Positions 47,253-58,145 of a stretch of 64,000 bases of DNA are shown one piece after another; position 1 is the first letter of the stretch, and each line of letters opens with the position of its first letter. A program made the position numbers and the translations under genes. The notes below the pieces were generated by a model that saw nothing but the letters and a program-made list of their open reading frames with translations, had not been told where the DNA came from and did not search any database. Location of the stretch: positions 10,788,001-10,852,000 of the forward strand of contig NC_065898.1 of the NCBI RefSeq assembly GCF_905147045.1, in the 5' to 3' direction. The DNA comes from Nymphalis io (Eukaryota > Arthropoda > Insecta > Lepidoptera > Nymphalidae).

Positions 47253-47520
47253 TCTAGTAGGACTTTGTGTAAGCCTGTCTGAGAGGATATCACCCATTTA
47301 TTACATATTCTACCGCCCAATTATCAATACTAAGTATTGTTGTGTTACGGTTATTAGGGTGAGTGAGCCAGTGTAACTATAGGCACGAGTGACATAACAT
47401 CTTAATTTCCAAGATTGGTGACGCATCATCGAAGGAAGGAATGGTTAATATTTCATAAAAATGCCAATGTCTTTTGGCGGTGGTGACCAATTACAATCAG
47501 GTAGCCTATTTCCTAGTCTG
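47253..47520 (+). mobile_element. SINE2 copy, diverged
   Basis: TAGGACTTTGTGTAAGCC to CAATCAGGTAGCC. A further fragment lies at about 47572-47640. Both lie just upstream of the first receptor coding exon. Confidence 0.7.
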
Positions 47521-47724
47521 ACATCATACAGTAAAACAAAAAAGATATGACTATATTAAAAAAAATTGTTGTTGTATGGAATGGTTGATATTTCTAACGG
47601 TGCCTATGTTTGTGTTATGCGGTGACCATCAACCTTATTAATAGTTATTATTATTTTAATTGCGTATCGATAAAAAAATAATAATAATATATATATGTAA
47701 ATAATTAATTTTTGTTTGTTTCAG

Positions 47725-47736
47725 TTAATATGCACA
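47725..47736 (+). other. 5' UTR segment of the receptor exon
   Basis: Twelve untranslated bases lie between the splice acceptor and the receptor ATG. They show that transcription starts further upstream in an exon that I could not place with certainty. Confidence 0.75.
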
Positions 47737-47750
47737 ATGGATTACAATGA
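47730..47750 (+). promoter_or_regulatory. short uORF overlapping the receptor start codon
   Basis: An ATG at 47730 (A at -3) opens a six-codon reading frame (MHNGLQ, then TGA) in the +1 frame. It overlaps the receptor ATG at 47737. Its presence is seen directly; any effect on translation is inference. Confidence 0.5.
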
Positions 47751-47912
47751 TACGTTTAACATTTCTGAACCGTATATGCCATACTATGAGCGCCCCGAGA
47801 CGTACATCGTACCTCTGCTGTTTGCACTGATCTTTGTCATTGGAGTGGTGGGGAACGGGACGCTGGTCGCTGTATTTGTACGACACAAGGCTATGAGGAA
47901 TGTGCCTAATAC
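47737..47912 (+). CDS. CCHaR: CCHamide-type neuropeptide receptor, first coding exon
   Basis: This exon encodes the start of a rhodopsin-class (class A) GPCR expected in the plasma membrane. The translation starts MDYNDTFNISEPY and contains two N-glycosylation sequons (Asn4 and Asn8), a short extracellular N-terminus, TM1 at about residues 23-48 with the class A GN motif (Gly39-Asn40), the first intracellular loop (RHKAMRNVPN) and the start of TM2. The exon begins at 47725 after a pyrimidine-rich TTTGTTTGTTTCAG acceptor. The ATG has A at -3 and G at +4. The exon ends at an AC|GTAAGT donor, so Thr59 is split across the intron (phase 2). From recall of the family, VPNTYILSLALADLL and the flanking TM1 match CCHamide (bombesin-receptor-like) receptors. 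I cannot tell CCHa1-R from CCHa2-R with the C-terminal half missing. An untranslated 5' exon must lie upstream. Confidence 0.88.
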
Positions 47913-48132
47913 GTAAGTACTAATTTCACTAATTTCTGTAACTAATTTCTTTATATTTATTAATTCGAATAAAACACCCGTTCTTTGTCACTGGTTTATT
48001 GCAAGTAATTCAAAACATAAATTTTATTTTATTTTATAATAATATGCGATTAAATATCCTGCCAGAAAATAAACGAATACTATTTCCAAGCTCGATTGTC
48101 ATATAGAAGTGACCTTTCTTCATCAGGTGATA

Positions 48133-48187
48133 CATCATGACGTCATATCTATAACGCTCAGTCCACTGTAGATATGACGTCATGATG
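48133..48187. repeat. perfect hairpin, 19-bp arms, with two CRE palindromes
   Basis: Arms CATCATGACGTCATATCTA (48133-48151) and its reverse complement (48169-48187) with a 17-nt loop. Each arm holds TGACGTCA, the cAMP response element palindrome. It lies in the first receptor intron. Confidence 0.9.
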
Positions 48188-48867
48188 GTTAATATAATTA
48201 TTTGTTTATTTATCAATTAGGAAGCCAACGTTATATTCAGAAAAACATTTGTTATTGCATGTATAAAAATATTTTAACAAAGTATATACCAATTATAGGA
48301 TAACTTAACAATAAAAAAATTTAAAAAATCTAATTGACGAAAAACAAAACAAAAACATCTTTAACTTAAATAACAAAATTAAATAAATAACTAAATTTTG
48401 ATATTAATATAAACTAGTGCATTATACTGAAATTTGAATCTATACATTAAAAGATAAAATAAGTCAATTATTCTGTAAATGATAGGAGCCAAAATGTTAT
48501 CATTTGTGGTGATGGGATAAAATAGTGACGCCAGAAATAGATACTAAAAATGTCTTACTATATGTAATAAAAAGTTATTACACATATATAAGATTGTTTA
48601 TAAACAACCAAACAATTTTTACGATTCTAAGGTTTAATTAGTTTTTATTAAGTCGCATAAAACTTTTATATTTTTTCATTTACCAGCAATAAAAGTAGTC
48701 ATAAATTGCTATTAAAGTAATTATGGGTTTGGTTGTTTAAAAAGTCTATAGCGTGTTCAGAATTACTATGAAAATTATTTTTAATGTGTTACGAACTTAA
48801 TCAGGGCGAAAAATAACATGTACAAGTTGTATTATGGAAAATTGAGTAATGCGTGGTCGAATAATAT

Positions 48868-49163
48868 TTTTTTTTTTTCATAAAATAGGAACGCGGACGT
48901 GCATATGGGCCACCTGATGGTAAGTGGTCACCAACGCCCACAGACATTGGTATTGTAAGAAATATTAACCATCACTTACATCACCCATGCGCCTCCAACC
49001 TTGGGAACTAAGATTTTATGTCCCTTGTGCCTGTAATTACACTGGCTCACTCAACCTTCAAACCGGAACACAACAATATCAAGTACTGCTGTTTTACGGT
49101 AGAATATCTGATAAGTGGGTGGTACCTACCCAGACGAGCTTGCACAAAGCTCTATCACCAGTT
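48868..49163 (-). mobile_element. SINE2, nearly full copy
   Basis: Starts with a T-run, then AGGAACGCGGACGTGCATAT, ends CACCAGT. Lies in the first receptor intron. Confidence 0.85.
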
Positions 49164-49195
49164 CTTTATTTCACACTAATGATCATATAGTATTT

Positions 49196-49350
49196 TTATG
49201 TTCCAGTTAGAAGTGTAAGTAAGCCAGTAAAACTATAGACACAAGGGATAAACCAACTTAATTCCTACAGTTAGTGGCGTATTGTCAAAATAAGGAATTC
49301 TTAATATTTACAGTCGCAATGTCTATTGGCGGTGGTCACCACTTAAAATA
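49196..49350 (+). mobile_element. SINE2 fragment, diverged
   Basis: TTCCAGTTAGAAGTGTAAGT to GGCGGTGGTCACCACTT. It directly follows the minus-strand copy, so the pair is tail-out. Confidence 0.6.
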
Positions 49351-49630
49351 ATCGCTAAGCCGAAACAAAAACGCTGACAAATCCCAAAAGAAAGTCAGTA
49401 AGCAGTTTTAAATAGACGAACAAAAAATATAAGAATACATTGATACCGATCCAAAATTTGTTATGTGTACATTTTGTAAATCTTCAAATAACTTGATACA
49501 AAGTTTTCGTGGATCTGTTTTAGAAACGTTCGATTGGAAAGCGATTGACTATCAAATGTATATAATTATAGATATATTGAAACAGTTAGCTATCTCATTA
49601 CGAAAAAAACATACATGTAACGCGTATAAG

Positions 49631-49691
49631 CATAATAATTATTGTAAAATAACGATTCGCCTTGAATCGTTATTTTGCAATAATTATTATG
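49631..49691. repeat. near-perfect hairpin, 28-bp arms
   Basis: Arms 49631-49658 and 49664-49691 with one mismatch and a GCCTT loop. Confidence 0.9.
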
Positions 49692-50633
49692 CATTTGATT
49701 TATGTATATTTTTATTCGATGTGATATAATATACTGTACATATATATAATACACAATCTGGAGCCTATAATATAAGATGTTAAATGCAATAAAAATGAAA
49801 TATAAAATGAAAACAAAATGATTAATAATTCTATAATCAAAATACGGAAACGTCAGCAAAAATTAGTCTCACTTCCTTTTATAATAGCCCGTTGACACGA
49901 CAGCCTTTTTCATTGAATTTGAATGACTCGAGCTTCTCCCCTCCGGCCATTCAAAGTATAAAGCCATAAACAAATGTTTAAGGTGTTCCAGTCGAAAAGA
50001 TCCTTTGAAATTTAATTTTCAAGCTTGAAAAGATATTTTAACGAATTTTTACATTTTTCAATTATATTTCTCTTTTACAAATCGAAACTAAATATTATTA
50101 TTTATTATGAGACTTTTTTATCATATAAATAAAGATAATGGTAGATGTATCGGTTTCTTTTATCATCTGTAATAATTTAAAATAAAATACAGAATATGAA
50201 TTAATGTGATACGTACGGGAATATAATTTGTCTATTTATAATAAAAATGAATTGATTATGAGATTATTTTACATCTGTAATTCTGTAACAACAAACTAAC
50301 TGACGTGACTCAATGTAAAAATCGGTCGTCAAATGTCAGAAAGTGATACGCGACATTGACCATAATAATTATAACATTTTAAATATACACGTATCAAAAT
50401 AATATATCACCATGAGTCGGTTGTTACAGAATGGCCCTGTCTTATTTAATAAACGGAACGTTATAATGAATGTAAAATTATATATTAGCGTGCGATTCAA
50501 ACATAAACAAAGAAAATAGTTTCGTTGAGTAATATTCCTTAATTAAGATCACACTGATTATTTTTAAATTGCACTCTCCAATTACCACGCCGTATATTTT
50601 ACGTGTTTTTATAATATACATATATTATCTACA

Positions 50634-50992
50634 TGACCGCCTCGTTGGTCTAGTGGCTTAATGAAAGGCCGCATACCCGGAGGTCCTGGGTTCAATTCCC
50701 AGTGGGGGTCCGCCCGGTCCAGCCCGGAGTCTGGAAGTTGGAAGTGTGTACACTTCCGTGCCTTGGAAAGCACGTAAAGCCGTTGGTCTTGCGCTTGAAC
50801 TCTTTCCCATCTGATTATGAGAGTTAGGGAATAAAGAGTGCACCTGTGTTTGCGCACAGACTTGTGCATTATATCTCCTGCGTAGTTGGCTAATTGATAA
50901 TAATAATAATGACTAATATAATAATAATACTAACTTATCTCTTTTGAGATTGGCCGCCGTGGCCGAAATCGGTCTGGAGGACCTTATATTAT
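50634..50992 (+). mobile_element. SINE3, tRNA-derived, with AT-rich insert
   Basis: The head GCCTCGTTGGTCTAGTGGC (A box) and CTGGGTTCAATTCCCAG (B box) is tRNA-like. The body runs through GTGTACACTTCCGTGCC and AAAGAGTGCACCTGTG to GCCGTGGCCGAAATCGGTCT. A block of about 45 bp rich in TAA repeats interrupts it after CTGCGTAGTTGGCTAAT; other copies lack it. Confidence 0.8.
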
Positions 50993-51271
50993 CTAAAACA
51001 GCGTAACTACGTGATACGTGAAAGCACTTTGCAATATATCAAGGCGTCCCTTATCTAACGAAGAGGTATTTTCTAATAATGGGATATTTAGTTACACCTT
51101 GAATTGACATCTGAGAATTTATTTTTAAGAAAAAAACTTAACCTGTCACTTTTCTGTTCCTGACCGCGGCTTCGCCAGCATTTGAAAGACCTTGGGAATT
51201 AAGACGTTAGGTACTTTACGTTCTGTACCCTGACAACGTGTACGCAAAATTTCGTGACGATCAGTTGAGTA

Positions 51272-51308
51272 TTCAAGGAGTGAAATAGTTACTATTTCAC
51301 GCCTTGAA
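51272..51308. repeat. near-perfect hairpin, 17-bp arms
   Basis: TTCAAGGAGTGAAATAG, a TTA loop, then its reverse complement with one mismatch. Confidence 0.85.
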
Positions 51309-51545
51309 ACAAACTAAATTTCGCAGATATAATATTATTTAGGATAAATAATTTAATAATTATAGTAAGTAAGCAAAAGTAACATCTCGTAAATATATCA
51401 TTATAAACTTGCTCTTCTTTTGAGGGGTTGATGGATAAAAATGCAGATTTCTGCCGACACATGCAACTTTCTTCACGGTGTTTGCTTTCACTGCTAATAT
51501 AAACACTAACAGAAACGACAATATGAATAATAAACACAAATAAAC

Positions 51546-54434
51546 GTGAGGTTATAGAGCCACTCAATTTATAGCTATTGCTTGTAAGGGCCTGATAAAA
51601 ACCAATCCGACCATCAACCGAGCAATTTCTCGACCTCCCAGTGAGAATTGACCATAAAAATCTGACAAAATCGTTTTTCATGCAATGGATCCAAAAGAAT
51701 GGAATAAGAACAAATGAATTATAACAAAGTAGCGGTATTATGTAATATTATGTAAATTTTTATCTTAGCAAAAATGCTGATTTAAATTCATTCAGTTCAT
51801 TATACTCGTTTGATAAATTCAGTTTCGATAAAAATTATATGTATTATATAAAGTATACTTATTGAATACTGCAAGATGAAATGCTTTTATACTTACAAGG
51901 TACATTATTATGTATATAAATAATATACACAAATATTCTCTTACAAACTATAAATCAGTTCTAGAATTCAAAATATTTGAATTTTATTAAAAAAAATCTC
52001 TGATAAACCAATAATATGATGACCTCCTAATTAATTTCTTTCACAACTGCTATGGACTGCTACTGAGAATTTGTACTGCTACTGACAAAAAAAAAAACAA
52101 ATTACGTAATTTTAATCGGTTTTATCTCTTTGCGTCAGCGTCCTTATAAACTAACCACTAAAATATTTTACTTGGTGGTTGGGCTTTATGCGAGCCTGTC
52201 TGTATATGGACCAGTATTTTTTATTTATTATTGTATTGTTATAAGTTCATCACTGTATAACTACCAACCTACATTGGAGCAGCGTGCTGGAGTAAGATCC
52301 AAGCCTTCTCGACAGAAAGTAAGTCCTTGGCGCACATTTCACTAAATGGTCCTTAGGAATATCCACATAACGAGAGCTGCTTATATTTATTTCAACTAAA
52401 CGACATTTACGTTTCGAATCCGAAACCATTAGTGAAGAAATCGGTTGTAGTAATTGCCGCAATACCCTGTCATGTATGTCGCTTCTAAACTTGACATATA
52501 TACATTATCTTGTAATCCCGATTACTTCTTTTCTAAAAATAATTATTCTAATTGCTTATTGCTGCCTTATTGTGTAACATTGTCTTGGAAATAATTAAGG
52601 TATCTCCAAATAAATTCTAAATCAAAATAAATTATAGCGAAATTAACGTTGAAGTGAAATTCATTTCGGAAATTGCGAAAGTTTTGAATTTGGAAAACGT
52701 TTGGTATACTGTTTATTACTTACAATGTTTTTAGAAAAAGCTAACAAATAAACTTAGATTATTACTCAAATAGTAATCAATTAATTACGGAATGTGATTG
52801 TTTCTTAGACTTTAACAGACTTAAATTGGATTTCAGAATATATGAGTATTTGCGATAAGTTAACGAATAGAAGTTAAACTTGAGTTCTTCGAGATAAAAA
52901 GCAGAGTTCGTACAATTTGTACCTTCAAAAAGACTCATATTGTTGACACTTGACATATTGTAGACACTGAAAGAAAGTAATAGTGCACTCGTATTTTTGC
53001 GCACACTCGTGCCCTATAAATAGGTCTTGTGCGTCATAATAATCTTTAATATTAATTAATAATATTCCATAAACGAATACTATATATTTCTGTCAATACA
53101 AATTATTTGCCTAAATGAGTACGCGAGACTTGCTATGAAACTATTTTTCAAAAGATTTATTTTAATAAAATGAAATCTTATTTATAATTAATTATACAAC
53201 TAATTATAAATTATTTTATGTATTTGTATTTATGTCAGAGTGGCTGGATCGATTTTGATGATTATGTTATTTGAGTTGGATGGTTTAGATTGACCCGGTA
53301 AGATTAGCGCTGCGTTCGGGTTCCAAGATTTTTTTTTTAACAAAAATAATTAAACATTTTATTTAACAGCTAGTTATATAGGCTTTTAAATTTTAATTTA
53401 TTGATCTGAATGGCTGTCCAAATGTGCACACATATCTATTTTATGGGTTTCGCATATCCTATGATGTAACGAAGCCTTTAATTTTTTCACAGTGCTGTCA
53501 CTATTTCTGCTAAATCTATACTATATATCATCTACTACTATACTATATATAATCTATAATATATATACTACTACTTACATATACAGAATTCGATGACCCA
53601 ATCACGGATGCCACATAAACATTTTTTTTTAATGAGTGTGCTATGATTGCTTTAAATATATAAAAGAAAATATTTAAAAATTGAGCATTTCTCTTATACA
53701 ATATACACGGACTAAAAATATAGGCTTTAGTTAAGAAAACTTAACTTCTTCGCACTGAAAACAAAAAATATTTGTAATATGAAAATGCGTTTGTAAATTT
53801 AATAATTACTTTTAGGAAAACCTGAGAGAGCTCAGCTGTAGGTTTTATGTACATAAGCCGAATGCATATAGTAAACATTTTGTGAATAATAAGTTTCGTA
53901 TTATTTATAATTTTAGAAGATTTAATACCGGAGAGTTTTTTCTACTTTCAATTTTTTTTTATATTTAAATATATAAAAAAGAAAACTAGGGGTTTATCTC
54001 ATTTGTTTGTATAGAGCCAATCTTTATTTTGATTATGTTTTTTAATTATGTCTATGTATGTATGTGTAATAATAACAACCATACGTATACTCGATACGTA
54101 AGGTTGTTATTATTGATATGGCATTACAAGTAGTAACACAAATTTTATAAGGACCTTAATAGTTATTATTAATTTATATTAAGGCAACTAGTTGGCTTCC
54201 TAAAGTTTAGAGCGAACACATTTGTATAGAATTATTTTACAATTTAAAGTCTGATTTCAGACAGCTGGACCAGCAAATAAGTTAACAAACCAGTTGGTCC
54301 GTTAATTCTGTCTGTACGACATTTCAGAGTTATATGTAATTAAATCATTACAAATGCGCTACTAACTAGACAAAACTAAGCGATAGTTTCGAGCATAGGT
54401 CACTACAGCCTATCTTACTTATTTAACGAGCTAT
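51546..54434. other. AT-rich intron interior
   Basis: One SINE1 scrap (52262-52320), a SINE3-like scrap near 52950-53035 and the 54068 hairpin. Otherwise nothing recognised. Confidence 0.55.
54068..54114. repeat. near-perfect hairpin, 21-bp arms
   Basis: Arms 54068-54088 and 54094-54114 with one mismatch and an ACTCG loop. Confidence 0.88.
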
Positions 54435-54459
54435 TATATTACGATACGAAAAAAAAAAA

Positions 54460-54758
54460 GCCGAGATGGCCTAGTGGTAAGAACGCGTGAATCTTAACCG
54501 ATGATCGTGGGTTCAAACCCGGGCAAGCACCACTGAATTTTCATGTGCTTAAATTTGTGTTTATAATTCATCTCGTGCTTAACGGTGAAGGAAAACATCG
54601 TGAGGAAACCTGCATGTGTCTAATTTCATTGAAATTCTGCCACATGTGTATTCTACCAACCCGCATTGGAGCAGCGTGGTGGAATAAGCTCCAAACCTTC
54701 TCCTCAAAAGGGAGAGGAGGCCTTAGCCCAGCAGTGGGACATTAACAGGCTGTTACTG
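54460..54758 (+). mobile_element. SINE1, full tRNA-derived copy next to receptor exon 2
   Basis: The tRNA-like head GCCGAGATGGCCTAGTGG holds the A box and GGGTTCAAACCC the B box. The body ends CAGCAGTGGGACATTAACAG, then GCTGTTACTG. Eleven-base direct repeats TATATTACGAT at 54435-54445 and 54759-54769 are taken as target-site duplications. Between the left repeat and the head lie ACG and 11 A residues. The right repeat ends 33 bp before the exon 2 acceptor. Confidence 0.9.
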
Positions 54759-54802
54759 TATATTACGATGACAACAAGATATATTTCAATTTTCTTTTTC
54801 AG

Positions 54803-55029
54803 GTATATCCTCTCTCTCGCTCTAGCGGACCTTCTTGTCATCATAACATGCGTACCGTTCACATCAATTGTCTACACCGTCGAGTCCTGGCCGTGGGGAG
54901 TCACCGTGTGTCGAGTATCTGAATTTGCTAAGGACGTCAGCATCGGCGTATCAGTTTTCACGTTGACCGCTTTGTCAGCTGATCGATACTTTGCAATCGT
55001 TGACCCCTTAAGGAAGCTGCATGCTACAG
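54803..55029 (+). CDS. CCHaR: CCHamide-type neuropeptide receptor, second coding exon
   Basis: This exon continues the receptor in frame: the first G completes Thr59. It encodes TM2 (YILSLALADLLV, with the conserved Asp68 as D2.50), the first extracellular loop with WPWG, Cys95 at the top of TM3 (partner of the conserved disulphide), TM3 with KDVSIGVSVFTLTAL, and an intact DRY motif (Asp119-Arg120-Tyr121) followed by FAIVDPLRK. The acceptor is TTTCTTTTTCAG ending at 54802. The donor is ACAG|GTGAGT at 55030 (phase 1). The exon is 227 bp and ends at about residue 135, in the second intracellular loop. No TM4-TM7 exon is visible before 64000, so the gene is partial here because of the window edge, not damage. 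A sense-oriented SINE ends about 42 bp before the acceptor. Confidence 0.9.
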
Positions 55030-56476
55030 GTGAGTTTATCATACTCTTTTATACGTTAAAAATATATCAAACCTTAAAGGACAGATTGTGGTAATTGAGA
55101 AGCTTAGTAAGCCGAGGGTCAAGAGTTATCTAGGCTTTATTACACCTCCCACAGACTACTCGCTTAAAATAATATGCAGTAGATTCTGAACAGGGTGAAC
55201 TAATAATAATAATAATAATAATTTGTTTCCCATAACCCTAAACATGACCATTTAAATTAATACATCTTATATAATATTTTGTAAAATTGTATTATGTTTA
55301 GGTATTAAAAATTACAATATATATATTTATTTCTCTAATTAATAACAATTGTATAACGATTAATTCTTTGGGATATGGGCCTCCGCCGGTGAACACCTCA
55401 TCCAGCTTCTTTCAATTTTCCCTGTCACATACAGCAGGAAGGGTGAACTAAACCTACCATAAATTATTCAAACGAATTGTTTCGTGTAATGGGAGACAAC
55501 ATTCACGAACTGTAAATTTACTTTTCCTTTTTTGTTAACATTTTACTAAAATGAATAATTTATTCAACGCGATTTGGCAACAAAACATCCAACATCATGC
55601 GAAGTTTGTCACCCATTCGGTTTTGGACGTGTGCCAAGATTAATTTAAAAAACCTTAACTTAAATATATATTCATATTTTTACGTGAGCATAAATAGAAT
55701 TCGATATATGAAATGTGATATGAAATAAACAAAATATTATCAATGTACATAAGGTGAAGAAACAATTTATAGTATTTTGCTTTCATTGTCTTAAATATTA
55801 ACCTGTCTTATTTGAACTCGAGAAATAAAAATACTGACTTAAATAAATCGTAAAGAGCTTTTCGTATCTTAGAAAGCTGACGTTTTAAAATATTCATTAT
55901 TCTTCACATCCTCTATTAGAAAGAGAGAAAAATGTATGATTTTTTTATTGATTCTCTGTATTTAAGAATTATGCTGTTAGTATGTTAAAACGTTTTTTAT
56001 TTTTTAAGTATAATAATTATTTTCTATGTACTCGGAGAAATCTAAAATCTATATATATTACAACTATCAAAAAAATTGGGCAAAAGGTTTTTAGGCCTAT
56101 AATTCCACTCCGATACATTTATTTTAATGATTAGGATTTTAAAAAATTCGATCTGGGTGAAGCCTTATGGAGTTATTCTGCCAGTAAATATGGATATTTT
56201 TATACCCATATTTCTGTTTAAAACGAAGCGAATGAAATGACAGCTTAAGAATCGTGGCTTACCGTGTCTTGAAGGTTAAAACTTTTTTATATAAAATAGG
56301 AAAATGGACGGGCTAATGGACCATCGCACATAGAATTTGTTGCTGTAAGATTCCATTCCACGTGTTTTCCTATTTATATAGATAGCTTATGAAAATATCT
56401 GTGTTATATTACAAAATACTTATAATTATAATACTTATATGTATATATATAAAGAAATATATACATATATAACAAA

Positions 56477-56778
56477 TAGGTTTTTTTTTTTTTTATAGAA
56501 AAGGAAGGCCGACGAGCATATGGGCCACCTGATGGTAAGTGGTCACCAACGCTCTTAGACATTGGCATTGTAAGAAATGTCAACCATCGCTTACATATCC
56601 AATGCGCCACCAACCTTGGGAACTAAGATTTTATGTCCCTTGTGCCTGTAATTACACTGGCTCACTCACCCTTCAAACCGGAACACAACAATATCAAGTA
56701 TTGCTGTTTTGCGGTAGAATATCTGATGAGTGGGTGGTACCTACCCAGACGAGCTTGCACAAAGCCCTACCACCAGTG
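56477..56778 (-). mobile_element. SINE2, full copy
   Basis: PolyT at 56480-56495, then the full element ending ACCACCAGT. By eye nearly identical to the copy at 8924-9206. Confidence 0.9.
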
Positions 56779-57402
56779 GTACAACCAAACAAGAGCTTAC
56801 TATACCCCTCTTTACACATACTTAAACTCACCTAGCACTATGAAACTACAAATCTAAGCGCACTTAAGTGTTAAAACTTTAAAATCAAATACTTTGAAAG
56901 GATCAATGTCTTAGTATTAAAGTTCATAATTTCTCGCCCAAAGGCTAATCTAGTCTGCGGGATAAATAAATTTCAATGAAAATATAAAATAATTCGTTTC
57001 TTTGATGTTTTACTAAAATAAGATTAAGTAAATGAAAGTTCGAAGGAAATTTCATTTTGATTAATTGTTTTAAATATCTATGAAGTTTGCTTTGTTAATT
57101 ACTTTGTTGACACTTTATTATTGATAAATTTAACTTAGTAATTAAATTCAAGTTTGATCATTTTATTAAAAACACGTACAATATCGTTTATATCTTAAAA
57201 GGTTATAATCAGTATTAATTAATATGAATAATTATGAAATTTGCTATAAATTTTTAATGTATATTTTGTTATTTTTTTTTATTTGAATTTTATATATTAT
57301 AAAAATTACTGTAAATAGTTTCCTTACAGATATAATAATACAAAATAAAAATATATATGAATAGTTTTGTCAATTGCGTTACTGAAATTTACGGAAAACC
57401 AT

Positions 57403-57712
57403 ACAGTGACAGCCTGTAAATGTCCCACTGCTGGGTAAGGCCTCCTCTCCCTTTTTGAGCAGAAGGTTTAGAGCTTATTCCACTACGCTGCCCCTATGCG
57501 GGTTGGTAGAATACACATGTGATATAATTTCAATGAAATTAGGCACATGCAGGTTTCCTGACGGATATGATTTGAATTAAATTAGGCACATGCAGGTTTC
57601 CTCACGATGTTTCCTTTACCGTCAAGCACGAGATAAATTATAATCACAAATTAAGCACATGAAAATTCAGTGGTGCTTGCCCGGATTCGAACCTATGATC
57701 GTCTGTTAAAAT
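57403..57712 (-). mobile_element. SINE1 copy with internal tandem duplication, 5'-truncated
   Basis: ATTAGGCACATGCAGGTTTC occurs twice (about 57539 and 57580) where other copies have it once. The tRNA head is cut off after the B box region. Confidence 0.8.
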
Positions 57713-58145
57713 ATTCATATTCGTACTTTATTTATCATTTGATGATTATGGACCTCCTGACCGATTCTCGAGAGTCTCAAGAAAGATAGGCCAAATGCGT
57801 AGGTCATAAATATTGCAGTATGCGCACGGTAGTTGTACATAGCAGATATGTTATTTTTTGGTTCATTATTTTATTCTTTAAATTCTAAAGTTTTGAACAC
57901 GTTTTATCTCAAGATCTAGTAACTATCCTTAATTATATTATCTGGTGCAACTATTGTTGTTGTTGTGGTTTTGATTGTGTAACTGTGTTTATTGACTCCG
58001 TTTCTCGTGTTATAAATATTCTTTACGTATACAAGTTGCATAGAGTGTTGATTTATATGCAAGTATTCATCACGTACCCTCGTTCAGCAAGAATAACTTT
58101 AACTTTCACATAGTGTGCCTGTTTTTCGTCACAATCACCTACCAC

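Larger units (their letters stand above)
47913..54802 (+). other. intron between receptor exons 1 and 2
   Basis: A 6,890-bp GT-AG intron in phase 2. It contains SINE2 copies at 48868-49163 (minus) and 49196-49350 (diverged, plus), a tRNA-derived SINE3 at 50634-50992, a SINE1 fragment at 52262-52320, a full SINE1 at 54460-54758, several long hairpins (48133, 49631, 51272 and 54068) and otherwise AT-rich sequence. I see no further coding exon inside it. Confidence 0.8.

Noticed and set aside
50640..50712. tRNA gene at the SINE3 head
   Set aside because: It looks most tRNA-like of all, but it is continuous with a repeated body found elsewhere in the window, so it is a SINE head.
54470..54545. 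tRNA gene in the SINE1 head (also at 26698, 41015, 42171 and 30500)
   Set aside because: The A and B boxes are tRNA-like, but the same sequence recurs with a common non-tRNA body and target-site duplications. The acceptor stem is not complete. These are SINE heads.
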